Program-made: the position numbers and the translations under genes | The notes under the pieces: generated by a model | Databases searched by the model: none | What the model was told of the DNA's origin: nothing | The model's input: only the letters and a program-made list of their open reading frames with translations | Shown here: positions 35,737 through 46,690 of the stretch, piece by piece | Layout: every line of letters starts with the position of its first letter | Position numbering within the stretch: position 1 is the first letter of the stretch | Assembly: GCF_900102035.1 (NCBI RefSeq) | Contig: NZ_LT629689.1 | Coordinates: forward strand, 62,001 to 126,000 | Direction: 5' to 3' | DNA from: Pseudomonas extremaustralis | GTDB taxonomy: Bacteria > Pseudomonadota > Gammaproteobacteria > Pseudomonadales > Pseudomonadaceae | DNA: 64,000 bases

Positions 35737-36963
35737 TCAGCGCAAGGCTTGGCGGCTGGTGTGATCAGCCATGGCGTGCAGGCGGAAGCTGCGCGCGTAG
35801 CCGCCGGGATCCGAGCCGTCCCAGATTTTGCCGTCGATCAACTGGCTGCTGCGCATGTCCCGGTCGTTGCTGCTGATGCCCAGCGCATCGGCCGCCTGGC
35901 GATAGAGCGCCAGTTGTTGCACCTGGCGCGCAACGCCCAGGTAGTCGGGATCTTCACGCAGCAGGCCCCAGCGCCGAAATTGGGTCATGAACCACATGCC
36001 GTCGGAGAGGTAGGGCAGGTTCACGTCGCCACCGGCAAAAAAACGCAGGGCGTGGGGGTCCTGCCACTGGTTACCCAGGCCGTCGTCATAGATTCCCAGC
36101 AGACGCGGTTCGATACAGTCGAGCGGAGCATCGAGGTACTCGCGACCACTGAGCAATTGCGCGGTCGAGCGCCGGTTTTCGATGTTCTGCTCGATAAAGC
36201 GACTGGCCTCCAGCAGTGCCATCACCAATACGCGGGCGGTGTTGGGGTATTGGTCGACAAAGGCCTGCGTGCAGCCGAGCACTTTTTCCGGATGATTCGG
36301 CCAGATTGCCTGGGTGGTCGCCAGGGTAAAGCCTTGGTTTTGCTTTACGGCGCTGGCCGACCAGGGTTCGCCGACGCAAAAGCCGTCGATACGCCCGGCC
36401 TGCAGGTGCGCGACCATTTGCGGTGGCGGGACCACGACGCTTTCCACGTCCTGTAAAGGATGAATGCCTTGGCTCGCCAGCCAGTAATACAACCACATGG
36501 CGTGAGTGCCTGTGGGAAAGGTCTGGGCGAAGGTCAGTTTTGTTCGGCTTTGGTGCACGTGGCGATCCAGTGCTTCAGGAGTGACCACCCCTTGCTGTTG
36601 CAGGGCGTGGGACAGGTTGATGCTCTGGCCGTTCTGGTTCAGGCCCATCAGCACTGCCATATCGATGGGCGCCACGCCGCCAATACCCAGGTGCACGGCA
36701 TAGATCAGTCCATACAGGCTGTGGGCGGCATCCAGTTCGCCGCTGACCAGTTTGTCCCGCAGGTTGGCCCATGAGGACTGACGCTTGAGGTTCAGGGTCA
36801 GGCCATAGGGTTGAGCGAAACCCTGGGTGGCGGCCACCACCAGCGAGGCGCAATCACTCAAGGCCATGAAGCCCAGGTCGAGGCTGCTCTTTTCCGGGGC
36901 ATCACTGCCGTTGACCCACGCCAGCGGGTCGTTCATCGGGCTGTTGCCATCCGAATCGTTCAT
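35737..36963 (-). CDS. nasS: NasS, cytoplasmic nitrate/nitrite-binding sensor
   Basis: 408 residues from the ATG at 36963 (ribosome site AGGTAGGTG). It is homologous to the NrtA/CmpA periplasmic nitrate-binding proteins but has no signal peptide, as expected for a cytoplasmic sensor that sequesters NasT. It is the first gene of the nasS-nasT unit, preceded by a sigma-54-like promoter and its own antitermination leader, so the sensor pair appears to control its own synthesis. Confidence 0.94.
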   Translation of the reverse strand: MNDSDGNSPMNDPLAWVNGSDAPEKSSLDLGFMALSDCASLVVAATQGFAQPYGLTLNLKRQSSWANLRDKLVSGELDAAHSLYGLIYAVHLGIGGVAPIDMAVLMGLNQNGQSINLSHALQQQGVVTPEALDRHVHQSRTKLTFAQTFPTGTHAMWLYYWLASQGIHPLQDVESVVVPPPQMVAHLQAGRIDGFCVGEPWSASAVKQNQGFTLATTQAIWPNHPEKVLGCTQAFVDQYPNTARVLVMALLEASRFIEQNIENRRSTAQLLSGREYLDAPLDCIEPRLLGIYDDGLGNQWQDPHALRFFAGGDVNLPYLSDGMWFMTQFRRWGLLREDPDYLGVARQVQQLALYRQAADALGISSNDRDMRSSQLIDGKIWDGSDPGGYARSFRLHAMADHTSRQALR

Positions 36964-36983
36964 CAACACCTACCTTTTCTGTC

Positions 36984-37038
36984 AAAAAAAAGCGTCGTTC
37001 CCTCAGATGGCGATGCAAGCCATTGCAGGTAACGACGC
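36984..37038 (-). terminator. Leader terminator upstream of nasS
   Basis: On the minus strand GCGTCGTT (37031-37038) pairs perfectly with AACGACGC (36992-36999), and T8 (36984-36991) follows. The stop would come about 20 bases before the nasS start codon. The 5' arm overlaps the 3' half of hexaloop hairpin P2. Confidence 0.85.
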
Positions 37039-37072
37039 CTTTGTCCGTAAGCGCGCTCCGCCGTTGGTGCGC
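37032..37072 (-). promoter_or_regulatory. Dual-hexaloop ANTAR (NasT) target in the nasS leader
   Basis: Minus strand: P1 (37053-37072) is GCGCACC, loop AACGGC, GGAGCGC, with one A-A mismatch. P2 (37032-37048) is ACGGAC, loop AAAGGC, GTCGT, with a bulged G. Both loops have A1 and G4. The P1 loop is identical to that in the transporter leader. P2 overlaps the terminator 5' arm. Confidence 0.82.
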
Positions 37073-37091
37073 ACTTTGATGCAGAGTCCGT

Positions 37092-37107
37092 AGCAAGGCA
37101 CATGCCA
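37092..37107 (-). promoter_or_regulatory. Sigma-54 promoter for nasS-nasT
   Basis: The minus strand reads TGGCATGTGCCTTGCT, a complete match to TGGCAY-R-N4-TTGCW. The predicted start is near 37081, nine bases before hairpin P1. This points to nitrogen (NtrC-type) control; no enhancer site was identified. Confidence 0.8.
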
Positions 37108-37223
37108 CGGGGCGGCCGTCAACTTTTCATCAAGATTGAAACGAGGCTGCCTTTCAGTATGGCCGCTTCTCAATGCCAGGTCGTCCAGGAAGCCCCACGG
37201 TGTACGCTGAATTTCCCCTAACG

Positions 37224-38645
37224 ATGCCCCGTCTCCGGCTCTGCCGCTGGCTGTTGTTTGCCGCGCTGATGCTGGGGAATGTGCATGCCCGGGGCGAATC
37301 CTACGAGGCACAGGACGAAAGCCTGCATACGGTATTTACCGCACTGTCGGTGCCGCTTGGGACGTCCATCGTTGTCAGCCGCGCGGTGGCCCGTAAACGC
37401 CTCAGCGCAGTGCTGGATTTCGATGCGCCGCAACAGACCCTGGAGGCGCTGGTGCTCCAGCAAGGGCTGATCGGGTACGGCGACGGGCAAGTGCTCTACC
37501 TCTATGACGCCAGCGAGGCCAAAAGCTCGGCGGTCGCCTTGCGGCATATTTCCGTCGACCGGCTGCGGGCCCTCATGCGCCGCTCGGGGCTCGATGAGTC
37601 GCGCTATCCCCTGCGCGAAAGCGGCGAGCGGACATTCTATGTGTCTGGCCCACCGAACTATGTCGACCGGGTGCTGCGCCTGGCCCAGCTGATGGATCGG
37701 CAAAGGGCGGACTTGCGCGTCGGTCAGCAGGCCTTTGGCGTGGTTCAGGTGCTCAACACGCACGTTGCGGATCGCCAGTACGACACACGGGATGGGCCGG
37801 TCACGGTACCGGGGATGGCATCAATCATCGAAACCCTGCTCGCCAGCGAGCATAAAAGCCTGTTGGCCGACAAGAGCCTGGGGGTGATCGCCTACCCCGA
37901 TACCAACAGCCTGCTGATCAAGGGCAAGCCAGCGCAGGTGAGTTTCATCCAGAAACTGGTGACGGAGCTGGATTTGCCCAAGCGATCGATCGAGGTCTCA
38001 TTGTGGTGGGTGGACGTGCACCGTGACGAACTGAAGAAGATCGGCCTGGACGCGGACAAGGAGGGCGAGGCCACGACCACCCGCATCATGGAACCGCTGG
38101 ACGATCAACGACTGATGGCGCACATCACTGCACTGGAACGCCGGCGACGAGCGAGTGTGGTGACCTTGCCGGTGATTCTCACCCAGGAGAATGTGCCGGC
38201 CGTTTTCCAGGACAACCACACTTTCTACCTGCCCCCACTCGGTAACGAGCGGGGCGACTGGAGACCGGTGCGTCATGGCACTCAGGTCAGCGTGCTGCCG
38301 CGTTTTACCGAGTCCAACCAGATCGAACTGCGCCTGGATGTCGAAGATGGCCGTCAGATGAGTGGGGCGGGGGCGGGCAATACACCCTCGGCGGTCGGGC
38401 GGGTTGGGGTTGGTAGTGTTGTTCGTCTGCCGCAGGGCAAGCGTTTATGGCTGGGAGCGTTTGCACGAGATAGCGGGGAGTCAAGGCGTTCGGTGCAAGT
38501 GCGCCTGTTTGTCATTCAGGCGCGGGCCGTGGGGGGCGAGCCAAAGGTTTTAGCCGGTGGCGTCGGTCCTGCGCCCTTGAGTGCTACGCAATACGAGCGC
38601 GTGCAACGTGCATTTGTACGTCCAGATCGTGATATCTCACCGTGA
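37224..38645 (+). CDS. Type III secretion secretin, SctC/InvG-like
   Basis: 473 residues from the ATG at 37224, which gives a good signal peptide (about 1-23); an in-frame ATG at 37173 is less likely. N0/N1-type domains (about 25-190, DESLHTVFTALSVPLGTSIVVS at the start) precede a C-terminal secretin core (PVILTQENVPAVFQDN, RLDVEDG, LPQGKRLWLGAF). It resembles the InvG/EscC/YscC ring of injectisomes but is about 90-130 residues shorter. No export apparatus, ATPase or needle gene is present in the window. The three genes that follow also look type III-related, so this is probably a remnant. Confidence 0.82.
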   Translation: MPRLRLCRWLLFAALMLGNVHARGESYEAQDESLHTVFTALSVPLGTSIVVSRAVARKRLSAVLDFDAPQQTLEALVLQQGLIGYGDGQVLYLYDASEAKSSAVALRHISVDRLRALMRRSGLDESRYPLRESGERTFYVSGPPNYVDRVLRLAQLMDRQRADLRVGQQAFGVVQVLNTHVADRQYDTRDGPVTVPGMASIIETLLASEHKSLLADKSLGVIAYPDTNSLLIKGKPAQVSFIQKLVTELDLPKRSIEVSLWWVDVHRDELKKIGLDADKEGEATTTRIMEPLDDQRLMAHITALERRRRASVVTLPVILTQENVPAVFQDNHTFYLPPLGNERGDWRPVRHGTQVSVLPRFTESNQIELRLDVEDGRQMSGAGAGNTPSAVGRVGVGSVVRLPQGKRLWLGAFARDSGESRRSVQVRLFVIQARAVGGEPKVLAGGVGPAPLSATQYERVQRAFVRPDRDISP

Positions 38646-38660
38646 ATGAGGCGTTAACCC

Positions 38661-38885
38661 ATGCATCTGGAAATTCTTCTACAGGAACAATTGGTCAGTC
38701 GCAGGCGCCTGGCGGCTTTTGCACCGGGAAAGGTGCTGCCGTTGGCGCCCGACGTTATCCACTGTGTGGAGGTGCGGGTCAACGGCCAGTTGCTTGCCCT
38801 GGGCGAACTGGTGCAGCTGGAGGATCGGTTGGGGGTTGAATTGCACGAAGTGTATTCGGAGTGGGCGCCTGGTGGGCTCAGATAG
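38661..38885 (+). CDS. Small SpoA-domain protein, like the C-terminal part of SctQ
   Basis: 74 residues with a GAGGCG ribosome site, starting 16 bases after the secretin stop. The sequence matches the second SpoA domain of SctQ/FliN proteins, with VNGQLLALGELVQLEDRLGVEL as the core. In full injectisomes this domain is the C-terminal quarter of SctQ, also made separately by internal initiation. Here it is a free-standing gene without the larger part nearby. Confidence 0.75.
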   Translation: MHLEILLQEQLVSRRRLAAFAPGKVLPLAPDVIHCVEVRVNGQLLALGELVQLEDRLGVELHEVYSEWAPGGLR

Positions 38886-39040
38886 AGAAATATCCTACGA
38901 AGTGCTTTCGTAAGTCTCTGTATCTATGGGTTTTTTCCTGGCGCGAAGCGTGGGGCGCGTTTTTATAGTCGTGACATGGGCGCATGCGCCATTACTGGAA
39001 ATAAGGACTTCAATGTCAGTAGTCGGATGCCGAGGTATGT

Positions 39041-39418
39041 ATGGCTGTCGTGGGTAATGAGCTGACGACAGCGGCTCTGGTTTTTGCACGCTGGACCCTG
39101 CATGGCGATGGCCGTCTCACGGGCGAGGGCGCGGATGTTCAGTTGCCGCCCAAGGAGTGGCATGTGCTGCGGCTCTTGCTGGCTTCCGGCGGTGTGTTGA
39201 TGAGCAAGGATCGCTTGCTGGAGCTGGCATGGCCCCAGGGGGAGGTCGCCGAGGAGTCGCTGACACGCTGCATCTACTCGTTGCGCAAATATCTGGGCGC
39301 GGACAAGGGCTTTATCAAGACGATCTATGGTCGAGGGTACCGTTTCACTTGCCCGGTGACGGTGGAAGAGCAAACGGAGCATGTGTGCTCGGCTTGCGGT
39401 CGGGTCAGCCATGGGTAA
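39041..39418 (+). CDS. OmpR/HilA-type winged-helix regulator
   Basis: 125 residues. A single winged-helix domain (about 25-112) with LPPKEWHVLRLLLASGGVLMSKDRLLE and GRGYRF identifies the OmpR/PhoB DNA-binding fold. It has no receiver and lacks the long C-terminal TPR-like part of Salmonella HilA. Such proteins sit next to iagB in SPI-1-type secretion clusters, as here. The stop overlaps the next gene's start by 8 bases. The C-terminal tail [13 protein letters not shown] contains a CxxC. Confidence 0.78.
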   Translation: MAVVGNELTTAALVFARWTLHGDGRLTGEGADVQLPPKEWHVLRLLLASGGVLMSKDRLLELAWPQGEVAEESLTRCIYSLRKYLGADKGFIKTIYGRGYRFTCPVTVEEQTEHVCSACGRVSHG

Positions 39419-39872
39419 GTGCTGGCGCATGGGCTGGTTGTTGAGCGTACTGCTGGGTGGCAATCAGGCATTGGCCTATTGCTGGGAGGAAACTGCCCGC
39501 CGCTATGACATCGAGCCTGAATTGCTGCAAGCCATCGCCGATGTGGAGTCGGGTTTTCGTGCGGACGCGATCAATCATGGCAACCGCAATGGCACCCGGG
39601 ATATCGGCTTGATGCAGATCAACAGCATCCACTTGCCCCGTCTGCTCAAACAAGGCATCACCGAGGAGCGCTTGTTGAACGAGCCGTGCCTGTCGGTGGA
39701 GGTGGGGGCTTCGATTCTCGCGGAATTTATCCAGCGTTTTGGCTACAACTGGACAGCGGTCGGTTCATACAACGTGGGGGCGGGCTCCGGGCCCCAGCGC
39801 GAGGCGCTGCGTCGGCGCTACGCGGAAAAAATCTGGACGCGTTACGAGGCCCTGGTCATGCAGCGCCACTGA
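39411..39872 (+). CDS. IagB-like lytic transglycosylase
   Basis: 153 residues. A signal peptide (about 1-22) precedes an SLT-type domain with catalytic E46 in [12 protein letters not shown], the GLMQIN motif and [10 protein letters not shown]. Small exported transglycosylases of this kind (IagB, VirB1-like) open peptidoglycan for secretion machinery. It overlaps the HilA-like gene, which supports a shared secretion role. All key residues are present. Confidence 0.88.
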   Translation: MGKCWRMGWLLSVLLGGNQALAYCWEETARRYDIEPELLQAIADVESGFRADAINHGNRNGTRDIGLMQINSIHLPRLLKQGITEERLLNEPCLSVEVGASILAEFIQRFGYNWTAVGSYNVGAGSGPQREALRRRYAEKIWTRYEALVMQRH

Positions 39873-39957
39873 CGTTTGGACGGGCGCCTCGCGTGCACCC
39901 CGTCACCCCGGCTATAATCGCCGCCACCTTTCGCCGCCATCCGAGTCTAGCCCGCCC

Positions 39958-40986
39958 ATGTATACCCTGGCCCGCCAGCTGTTATTCAAACTCTCCCCGG
40001 AAACCTCCCACGACCTGTCCCTGGACTTGATCGGTGCCGGCGGCCGCCTGGGGCTCAACGGCCTGGTATGCAAGGCACCGGCGAACATGCCGGTTTCGGT
40101 GATGGGGCTGGAGTTCCCCAACCCGGTCGGGCTGGCGGCAGGCCTGGACAAGAACGGCGCGGCCATCGATGGCTTTGCGCAACTGGGTTTCGGGTTTGTT
40201 GAAGTCGGCACCGTGACCCCGCGCCCACAACCGGGCAATCCCAAGCCCCGCATCTTCCGCCTGCCGGAAGCCGAGGCGATCATCAATCGCATGGGCTTCA
40301 ACAACCTGGGCGTCGATCATTTGTTGTCACGGGTTCAGGCGGCGAAATACAAAGGGATTCTGGGCATTAACATCGGCAAGAACTTCGATACCCCGGTAGA
40401 GCGCGCCGTCGATGACTACCTGATCTGCCTGGACAAAGTCTACGCCCACGCCAGCTACGTCACCGTCAACGTCAGCTCGCCCAACACCCCGGGCCTGCGC
40501 AGCCTGCAGTTCGGCGACTCCCTCAAGCAATTGCTCGAAGCCTTGCGCCAGCGCCAGGAAGACCTGGCCGTGCGCCATGGCAAGCGCGTTCCGTTGGCGA
40601 TCAAGATTGCACCGGACATGACTGATGAAGAAACCGTGCTGGTGGCCCAGGCCCTGATGGAGTCGGGCATGGACGCGGTGATCGCGACCAACACCACCCT
40701 CAGTCGTGTTGGCGTCGAAGGCCTGGCCCATGGTGATGAGGCCGGCGGCCTGTCGGGGGCACCGGTGCGAGAGAAGAGTACCCATGTCGTCAAGGTGCTG
40801 GCCGCCGAGCTGGCGGGGCGCTTGCCGATCATTGCGGTGGGCGGCATCACCGAAGGCAAGCATGCGGCCGAGAAGATCGCCGCCGGTGCGAGCCTGGTGC
40901 AGTTGTACTCCGGCTTTATCTATAAGGGGCCTGAGCTGATTCGCCAGTCGGTGGACGCGATCATGGCTTTGCCAGGCAAGGCCTGA
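39958..40986 (+). CDS. pyrD: Dihydroorotate dehydrogenase, quinone-dependent class 2
   Basis: 342 residues from the ATG at 39958; an upstream in-frame extension overlaps iagB and is rejected. It oxidises dihydroorotate to orotate at the membrane, using quinone. The N-terminal amphipathic helix [12 protein letters not shown] is the membrane/quinone element of class 2 enzymes. FMN-barrel motifs are [28 protein letters not shown] (catalytic Ser region) and ATNTTLSR. Its convergent neighbour is rmf. Confidence 0.97.
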   Translation: MYTLARQLLFKLSPETSHDLSLDLIGAGGRLGLNGLVCKAPANMPVSVMGLEFPNPVGLAAGLDKNGAAIDGFAQLGFGFVEVGTVTPRPQPGNPKPRIFRLPEAEAIINRMGFNNLGVDHLLSRVQAAKYKGILGINIGKNFDTPVERAVDDYLICLDKVYAHASYVTVNVSSPNTPGLRSLQFGDSLKQLLEALRQRQEDLAVRHGKRVPLAIKIAPDMTDEETVLVAQALMESGMDAVIATNTTLSRVGVEGLAHGDEAGGLSGAPVREKSTHVVKVLAAELAGRLPIIAVGGITEGKHAAEKIAAGASLVQLYSGFIYKGPELIRQSVDAIMALPGKA

Positions 40987-41003
40987 TTCGCCGCCAATAA
41001 AAA

Positions 41004-41023
41004 GGGCTCCTCAAAAGGAGCCC
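41004..41023 (-). terminator. Terminator of rmf
   Basis: GGGCTCC (41004-41010), loop of six, GGAGCCC (41017-41023). On the minus strand it is followed by TTTTT, so it ends rmf transcription. On the plus strand, for pyrD, it lacks a T-run and is weaker. Confidence 0.75.
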
Positions 41024-41110
41024 CTGGGCCGAAGCCCGCCGCCTGGATAGGGCGTGCGTGGTTAAGTCGTTACCTATATTCGTGCTGGTGTCGGAATTGA
41101 ATGCCCTTGA

Positions 41111-41326
41111 TTAGCCGACCGCGTGAAGTTCGTTGAGTCTGTGGATGCCCGCAGTGCCTGTCATACCGTCCCAGTTGTCGCCGCGTCCTTCTCGCCAGCC
41201 GTTGATCCAGGCTTGGCGTACCGACGGTAGAGTAAATGGGCAAAGCTCACGGGATTTGCCATGAACGCCGTATTGATATCCGCGTAAAAATGCTCTTTCC
41301 AACGGATCACGCTTAAGTCTTCTCAT
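41111..41326 (-). CDS. rmf: Ribosome modulation factor
   Basis: 71 residues, a basic protein starting MRRLKRDPLERAFLRGYQYGV and ending WREGRGDNWDGMTG-type sequence, matching RMF. It promotes 100S ribosome dimers in stationary phase. Monocistronic, with its own terminator. The rmf-rlmKL-dacB-yggL neighbourhood matches PAO1 PA3049-PA3046 by memory. Confidence 0.95.
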   Translation of the reverse strand: MRRLKRDPLERAFLRGYQYGVHGKSRELCPFTLPSVRQAWINGWREGRGDNWDGMTGTAGIHRLNELHAVG

Positions 41327-41857
41327 AGGGTGTTTCCCTCACTTGTTGACTGTCTTGATATCCTTCGGTCTCGTCTGAGGCCGGGCAGAGTTTTTCTGCC
41401 GTTGGTGGGCGCACTGCCGGCGTGGCGAGCCCAAGTGTCGGCGTCGTTACGGCGCCAACCTGTGTTGAGTTCTAACCAATAGGTCACATGGATTCAATGA
41501 TCGTTTTGTCATAAGCACGTAACAATAACGATGCTATAGCCATAAGCTGGGATGGCTTTTCGCCCCTTTTATGGGGTAAAGCCAGCTATGATGTGCCTTA
41601 CGAAGAGAATGGACTTGATCCTTGGGTGAGAAAGCCCGCCCGTTGCGGTCGGTTATTATTCGACGAAGGGTCTGAATATTTCTTTTTGTTGCGAAAATTA
41701 TCTCTCTGCCCCGTCAATCAAGGCCTGAAGGCCCGCCAGACGGAGTGGGACGGCACATTCGTGCCACGCGAGCACTCTTCAAGAAAAGTGCTTGATTGAA
41801 AACCGAGCCGGCGATGCGTCGCCCGTTCATTTATTGCTGAAAAGCCTGGAATGCCCC
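41327..41857. other. 531-base gap between rmf and rlmKL
   Basis: This holds the divergent promoters of rmf and rlmKL. A small hairpin GGCAGA-GTTTT-TCTGCC lies at 41384-41400. The middle (about 41470-41540 and 41650-41710) is clearly more AT-rich than the flanks. A 68-codon frame at 41593-41799 has no ribosome site or recognisable composition, so no gene is called; a small RNA is possible but unsupported. Confidence 0.5.
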
Positions 41858-44122
<2,265 letters not shown>

Positions 44123-44136
44123 TTGCCGCTTGCCTT

Positions 44137-44158
44137 GTAGGAGCGCGCTCGCTCCTAC
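44137..44158. repeat. Single REP-like hairpin after rlmKL
   Basis: GTAGGAGCG, loop CGCT, CGCTCCTAC: a perfect 9-base-pair stem of the GTAGGAG type. It is a lone, compact element rather than the paired form. Confidence 0.8.
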
Positions 44159-44253
44159 AACTTTTTTACGCTGGTCAAACCCTGGGCCGATAGTTATAAG
44201 TAAGGCCTAGCCAAAGTGACACCCCCCGCACGCTGGCGTTGTGAGTGTTGCCT

Positions 44254-46683
44254 ATGCCGTTACAAGCCGTTCGCCCGAAAATCCTAGGTTTTATCAGTGA
44301 ACAGGCGTCGGCTTGGCTGGTGGCATTAGTGGTGCTATTGGCAGGTTGCGCACTGACGACAATCGTCGCCTGGGCGGCTTCGGACCTCTATGAGCAGCAG
44401 GTGCGCCAGCGCTTTCAGTTGCTGGTCAACGAACGTTTTGCCCGACTGCAAGAGCGCTTCGAGGATCAGGAGCAGCGCCTGAACGGTCTGCGGCGCTTCT
44501 TCGTCAATTCTGACGATGTGTCCCGTGAAGAATTCGACGGTTTCGCCCAACCTTTGTTGTTGCGCGCTCGCGCCTACTCGTGGGCGCCTCGGGTATTTCG
44601 CGAGCAACGCGGGCGGTTTGAACAGGAGATGTCCCGTCAGATCGGCCGGCCCTATGTTATCCGTGAGTTGAATGCGGCCGGGGAATTGGTCCCTGCGGCT
44701 GAGCGTGATGAATACGTCCCCGTGCTTTACAGCCAGACCCAAAGCCTGCTGGGCGTGCCGCTGGGCTTTGATCTGCTGGCCCAGCCGCTGCGGCGCTCGA
44801 CCCTCGAGCGCGCGCATAGGAGCGGCAAGCTGGCGGTGTCCCAGCCGATGCAACTGGTGGGGGTCGAGCCGGCCTACGCCACCGGAGTATTGCTGGTCGC
44901 GCCGGTAGCGCACCTGTCCAGCGCCGAGTCATCCTCGAATGAGCCCTACGGTTACGTGATGGCGGTGATCAGCATGCGCCAGCTGGTGGCCGATGGTTTG
45001 CCCAAGCCGGACCTGGATAATCTGGTGATGCAGATCGTCGACACCTCCGATCTGCAGCAGCGTGTGCTCTTCGAATCCAATAATGTCGTGGCCGACAGCG
45101 ACCTCGTCAGCGTGCGCCGCCTGAGCCTGGGCGACCATGTGTACGCCCTGAGCCTGCATCCGAGCCAGGTGTTCGAACAGTCCAACCATTCCTCGCTGCC
45201 CACGATCCTGTCCATGGGCGGCTTGCTCAGCCTGCTGCTCAGCGCCTTGCTCTACGTGCTGGTGAGCCAGCGTCAACGCGCACTGAGACTGGTAGACCAG
45301 CGGACCGCGCAGTTACGCCTGCGCGAGCAGGAATTGCGCGATGCCCACGGCCAATTGCGCAGCGTGCTGAATGCCGCCACCCAGGTCGCGATCATTGCCA
45401 CCGACCTGCGCGGTATCATCAATACCTTCAACGCTGGTGCCGAGCAGATGCTGGGGTTCAAGGCCGAGCAGGTGATTGGCCAGTTGACCCTGGCGACGCT
45501 GCACTCATCCTCGGAGCTGGAGGCACGTTCCGCCAGCCTGAGTGTGGCCCTGGGCAAGCGCATCCCGGCGAGTCAGGCGATGTTGGTGGAAAGTCCGGAC
45601 AACCCGCACGAAGCCCGCGAATGGACCTTGATCCGCCAGGATGGCAGCCATCTGAGCGTGAACATGCTGGGCACGGTGTTGCTGGACGACCATGGTTTAT
45701 GGATCGGCCACCTGGCCATCTACTTGGATATTACCGAGCAGAAACGGGTCTACGAGGCGCTGGCTGCTCGTGACCGCCTGCTCAAGAAGCTCAGCGCCCA
45801 TGTGCCAGGCGGGATCTTCCAGTTCACCCTGGAGCCCAGGGACAATTGGCGTTTCATCTATGCCAGCGATGGCATGCGCGATATCTACGAAATCGAGGTC
45901 AGCGCGTTGCAGCAGGATGCGAACAAGGTTTTCGAGCGCATCCATCCGCAGGATGCGGAGCGTGTGCGCACGTCAATTCGCTTGTCGGCGTTGCAGTTGA
46001 GCCATTGGCGCGAAGAGTACCGCGTGCTGTTGCCGCAACGGGGCTTGCGCTGGATTCGCGGCGAGGCCACTCCCGAGGAGTTGCCGGGAGGCGGTACGCT
46101 GTGGCATGGCTACGTGTCCGATATTTCCGATCTCAAGCGGGTGGAAGAGGAATTGCGGGCGTTGTCCATTACCGACTCCCTGACCGGCATTCACAACCGT
46201 CGCTATTTCCAGGATCGCCTCAAGGCGGAGATGGTGAGGCTTAACCGCACGTCGGGGGCACTGTCGGTCATCATGCTGGATATCGATCACTTCAAGCGGA
46301 TCAACGATCAGCACGGGCATGCGGTCGGTGACGGGGTGCTGCAGGAATTGTGCAAGCGCATCAGTCAGCGCCTGCGCCGCAGCGATGTGTTCTGTCGTCT
46401 TGGGGGCGAGGAGTTCATGGTGCTGTGCCCCAACACCGACGGCGAGCAGGCCTATGGCCTGGCGCTGGAATTGTGGCAATCACTGCGCAGTGCGCCGATG
46501 GCGTCGGTGGGTATCGTCACCGCCAGCTTTGGCGTGGCCAGTTGGCAGGCGGATGAAGGCATCGATGCGCTGTTGCTGCGCGCCGACTCGGCGGTGTACG
46601 TCGCCAAGCAGGCGGGCAGGGATCGGGTGGAGGTGGTGGCGAGGGCGCTCGATCCGGCGGGACCGCAAAGCGGTCCCCATTAG
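44254..46683 (+). CDS. Membrane diguanylate cyclase with CHASE and PAS domains
   Basis: 809 residues from the ATG at 44254; a GTG at 44245 is an alternative. A membrane helix (about 18-42), a periplasmic CHASE sensor (about 80-290), a second helix (about 315-340), two PAS domains (about 370-480 and 505-640) and a GGDEF domain (about 645-800) follow in order. The active site is GGEEF at 717-721, with an intact product-inhibition I-site R708-x-x-D711 five residues before it. It should make cyclic di-GMP under feedback control. No EAL domain. It converges on dacB with only 7 bases between. Confidence 0.93.
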   Translation: MPLQAVRPKILGFISEQASAWLVALVVLLAGCALTTIVAWAASDLYEQQVRQRFQLLVNERFARLQERFEDQEQRLNGLRRFFVNSDDVSREEFDGFAQPLLLRARAYSWAPRVFREQRGRFEQEMSRQIGRPYVIRELNAAGELVPAAERDEYVPVLYSQTQSLLGVPLGFDLLAQPLRRSTLERAHRSGKLAVSQPMQLVGVEPAYATGVLLVAPVAHLSSAESSSNEPYGYVMAVISMRQLVADGLPKPDLDNLVMQIVDTSDLQQRVLFESNNVVADSDLVSVRRLSLGDHVYALSLHPSQVFEQSNHSSLPTILSMGGLLSLLLSALLYVLVSQRQRALRLVDQRTAQLRLREQELRDAHGQLRSVLNAATQVAIIATDLRGIINTFNAGAEQMLGFKAEQVIGQLTLATLHSSSELEARSASLSVALGKRIPASQAMLVESPDNPHEAREWTLIRQDGSHLSVNMLGTVLLDDHGLWIGHLAIYLDITEQKRVYEALAARDRLLKKLSAHVPGGIFQFTLEPRDNWRFIYASDGMRDIYEIEVSALQQDANKVFERIHPQDAERVRTSIRLSALQLSHWREEYRVLLPQRGLRWIRGEATPEELPGGGTLWHGYVSDISDLKRVEEELRALSITDSLTGIHNRRYFQDRLKAEMVRLNRTSGALSVIMLDIDHFKRINDQHGHAVGDGVLQELCKRISQRLRRSDVFCRLGGEEFMVLCPNTDGEQAYGLALELWQSLRSAPMASVGIVTASFGVASWQADEGIDALLLRADSAVYVAKQAGRDRVEVVARALDPAGPQSGPH

Positions 46684-46690
46684 TGGATAG

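Noticed and set aside
41593..41799. 68-codon frame in the rmf-rlmKL gap
   Set aside because: No ribosome site, no recognisable composition or motif, and it runs into the region just before rlmKL; not enough to call a gene.
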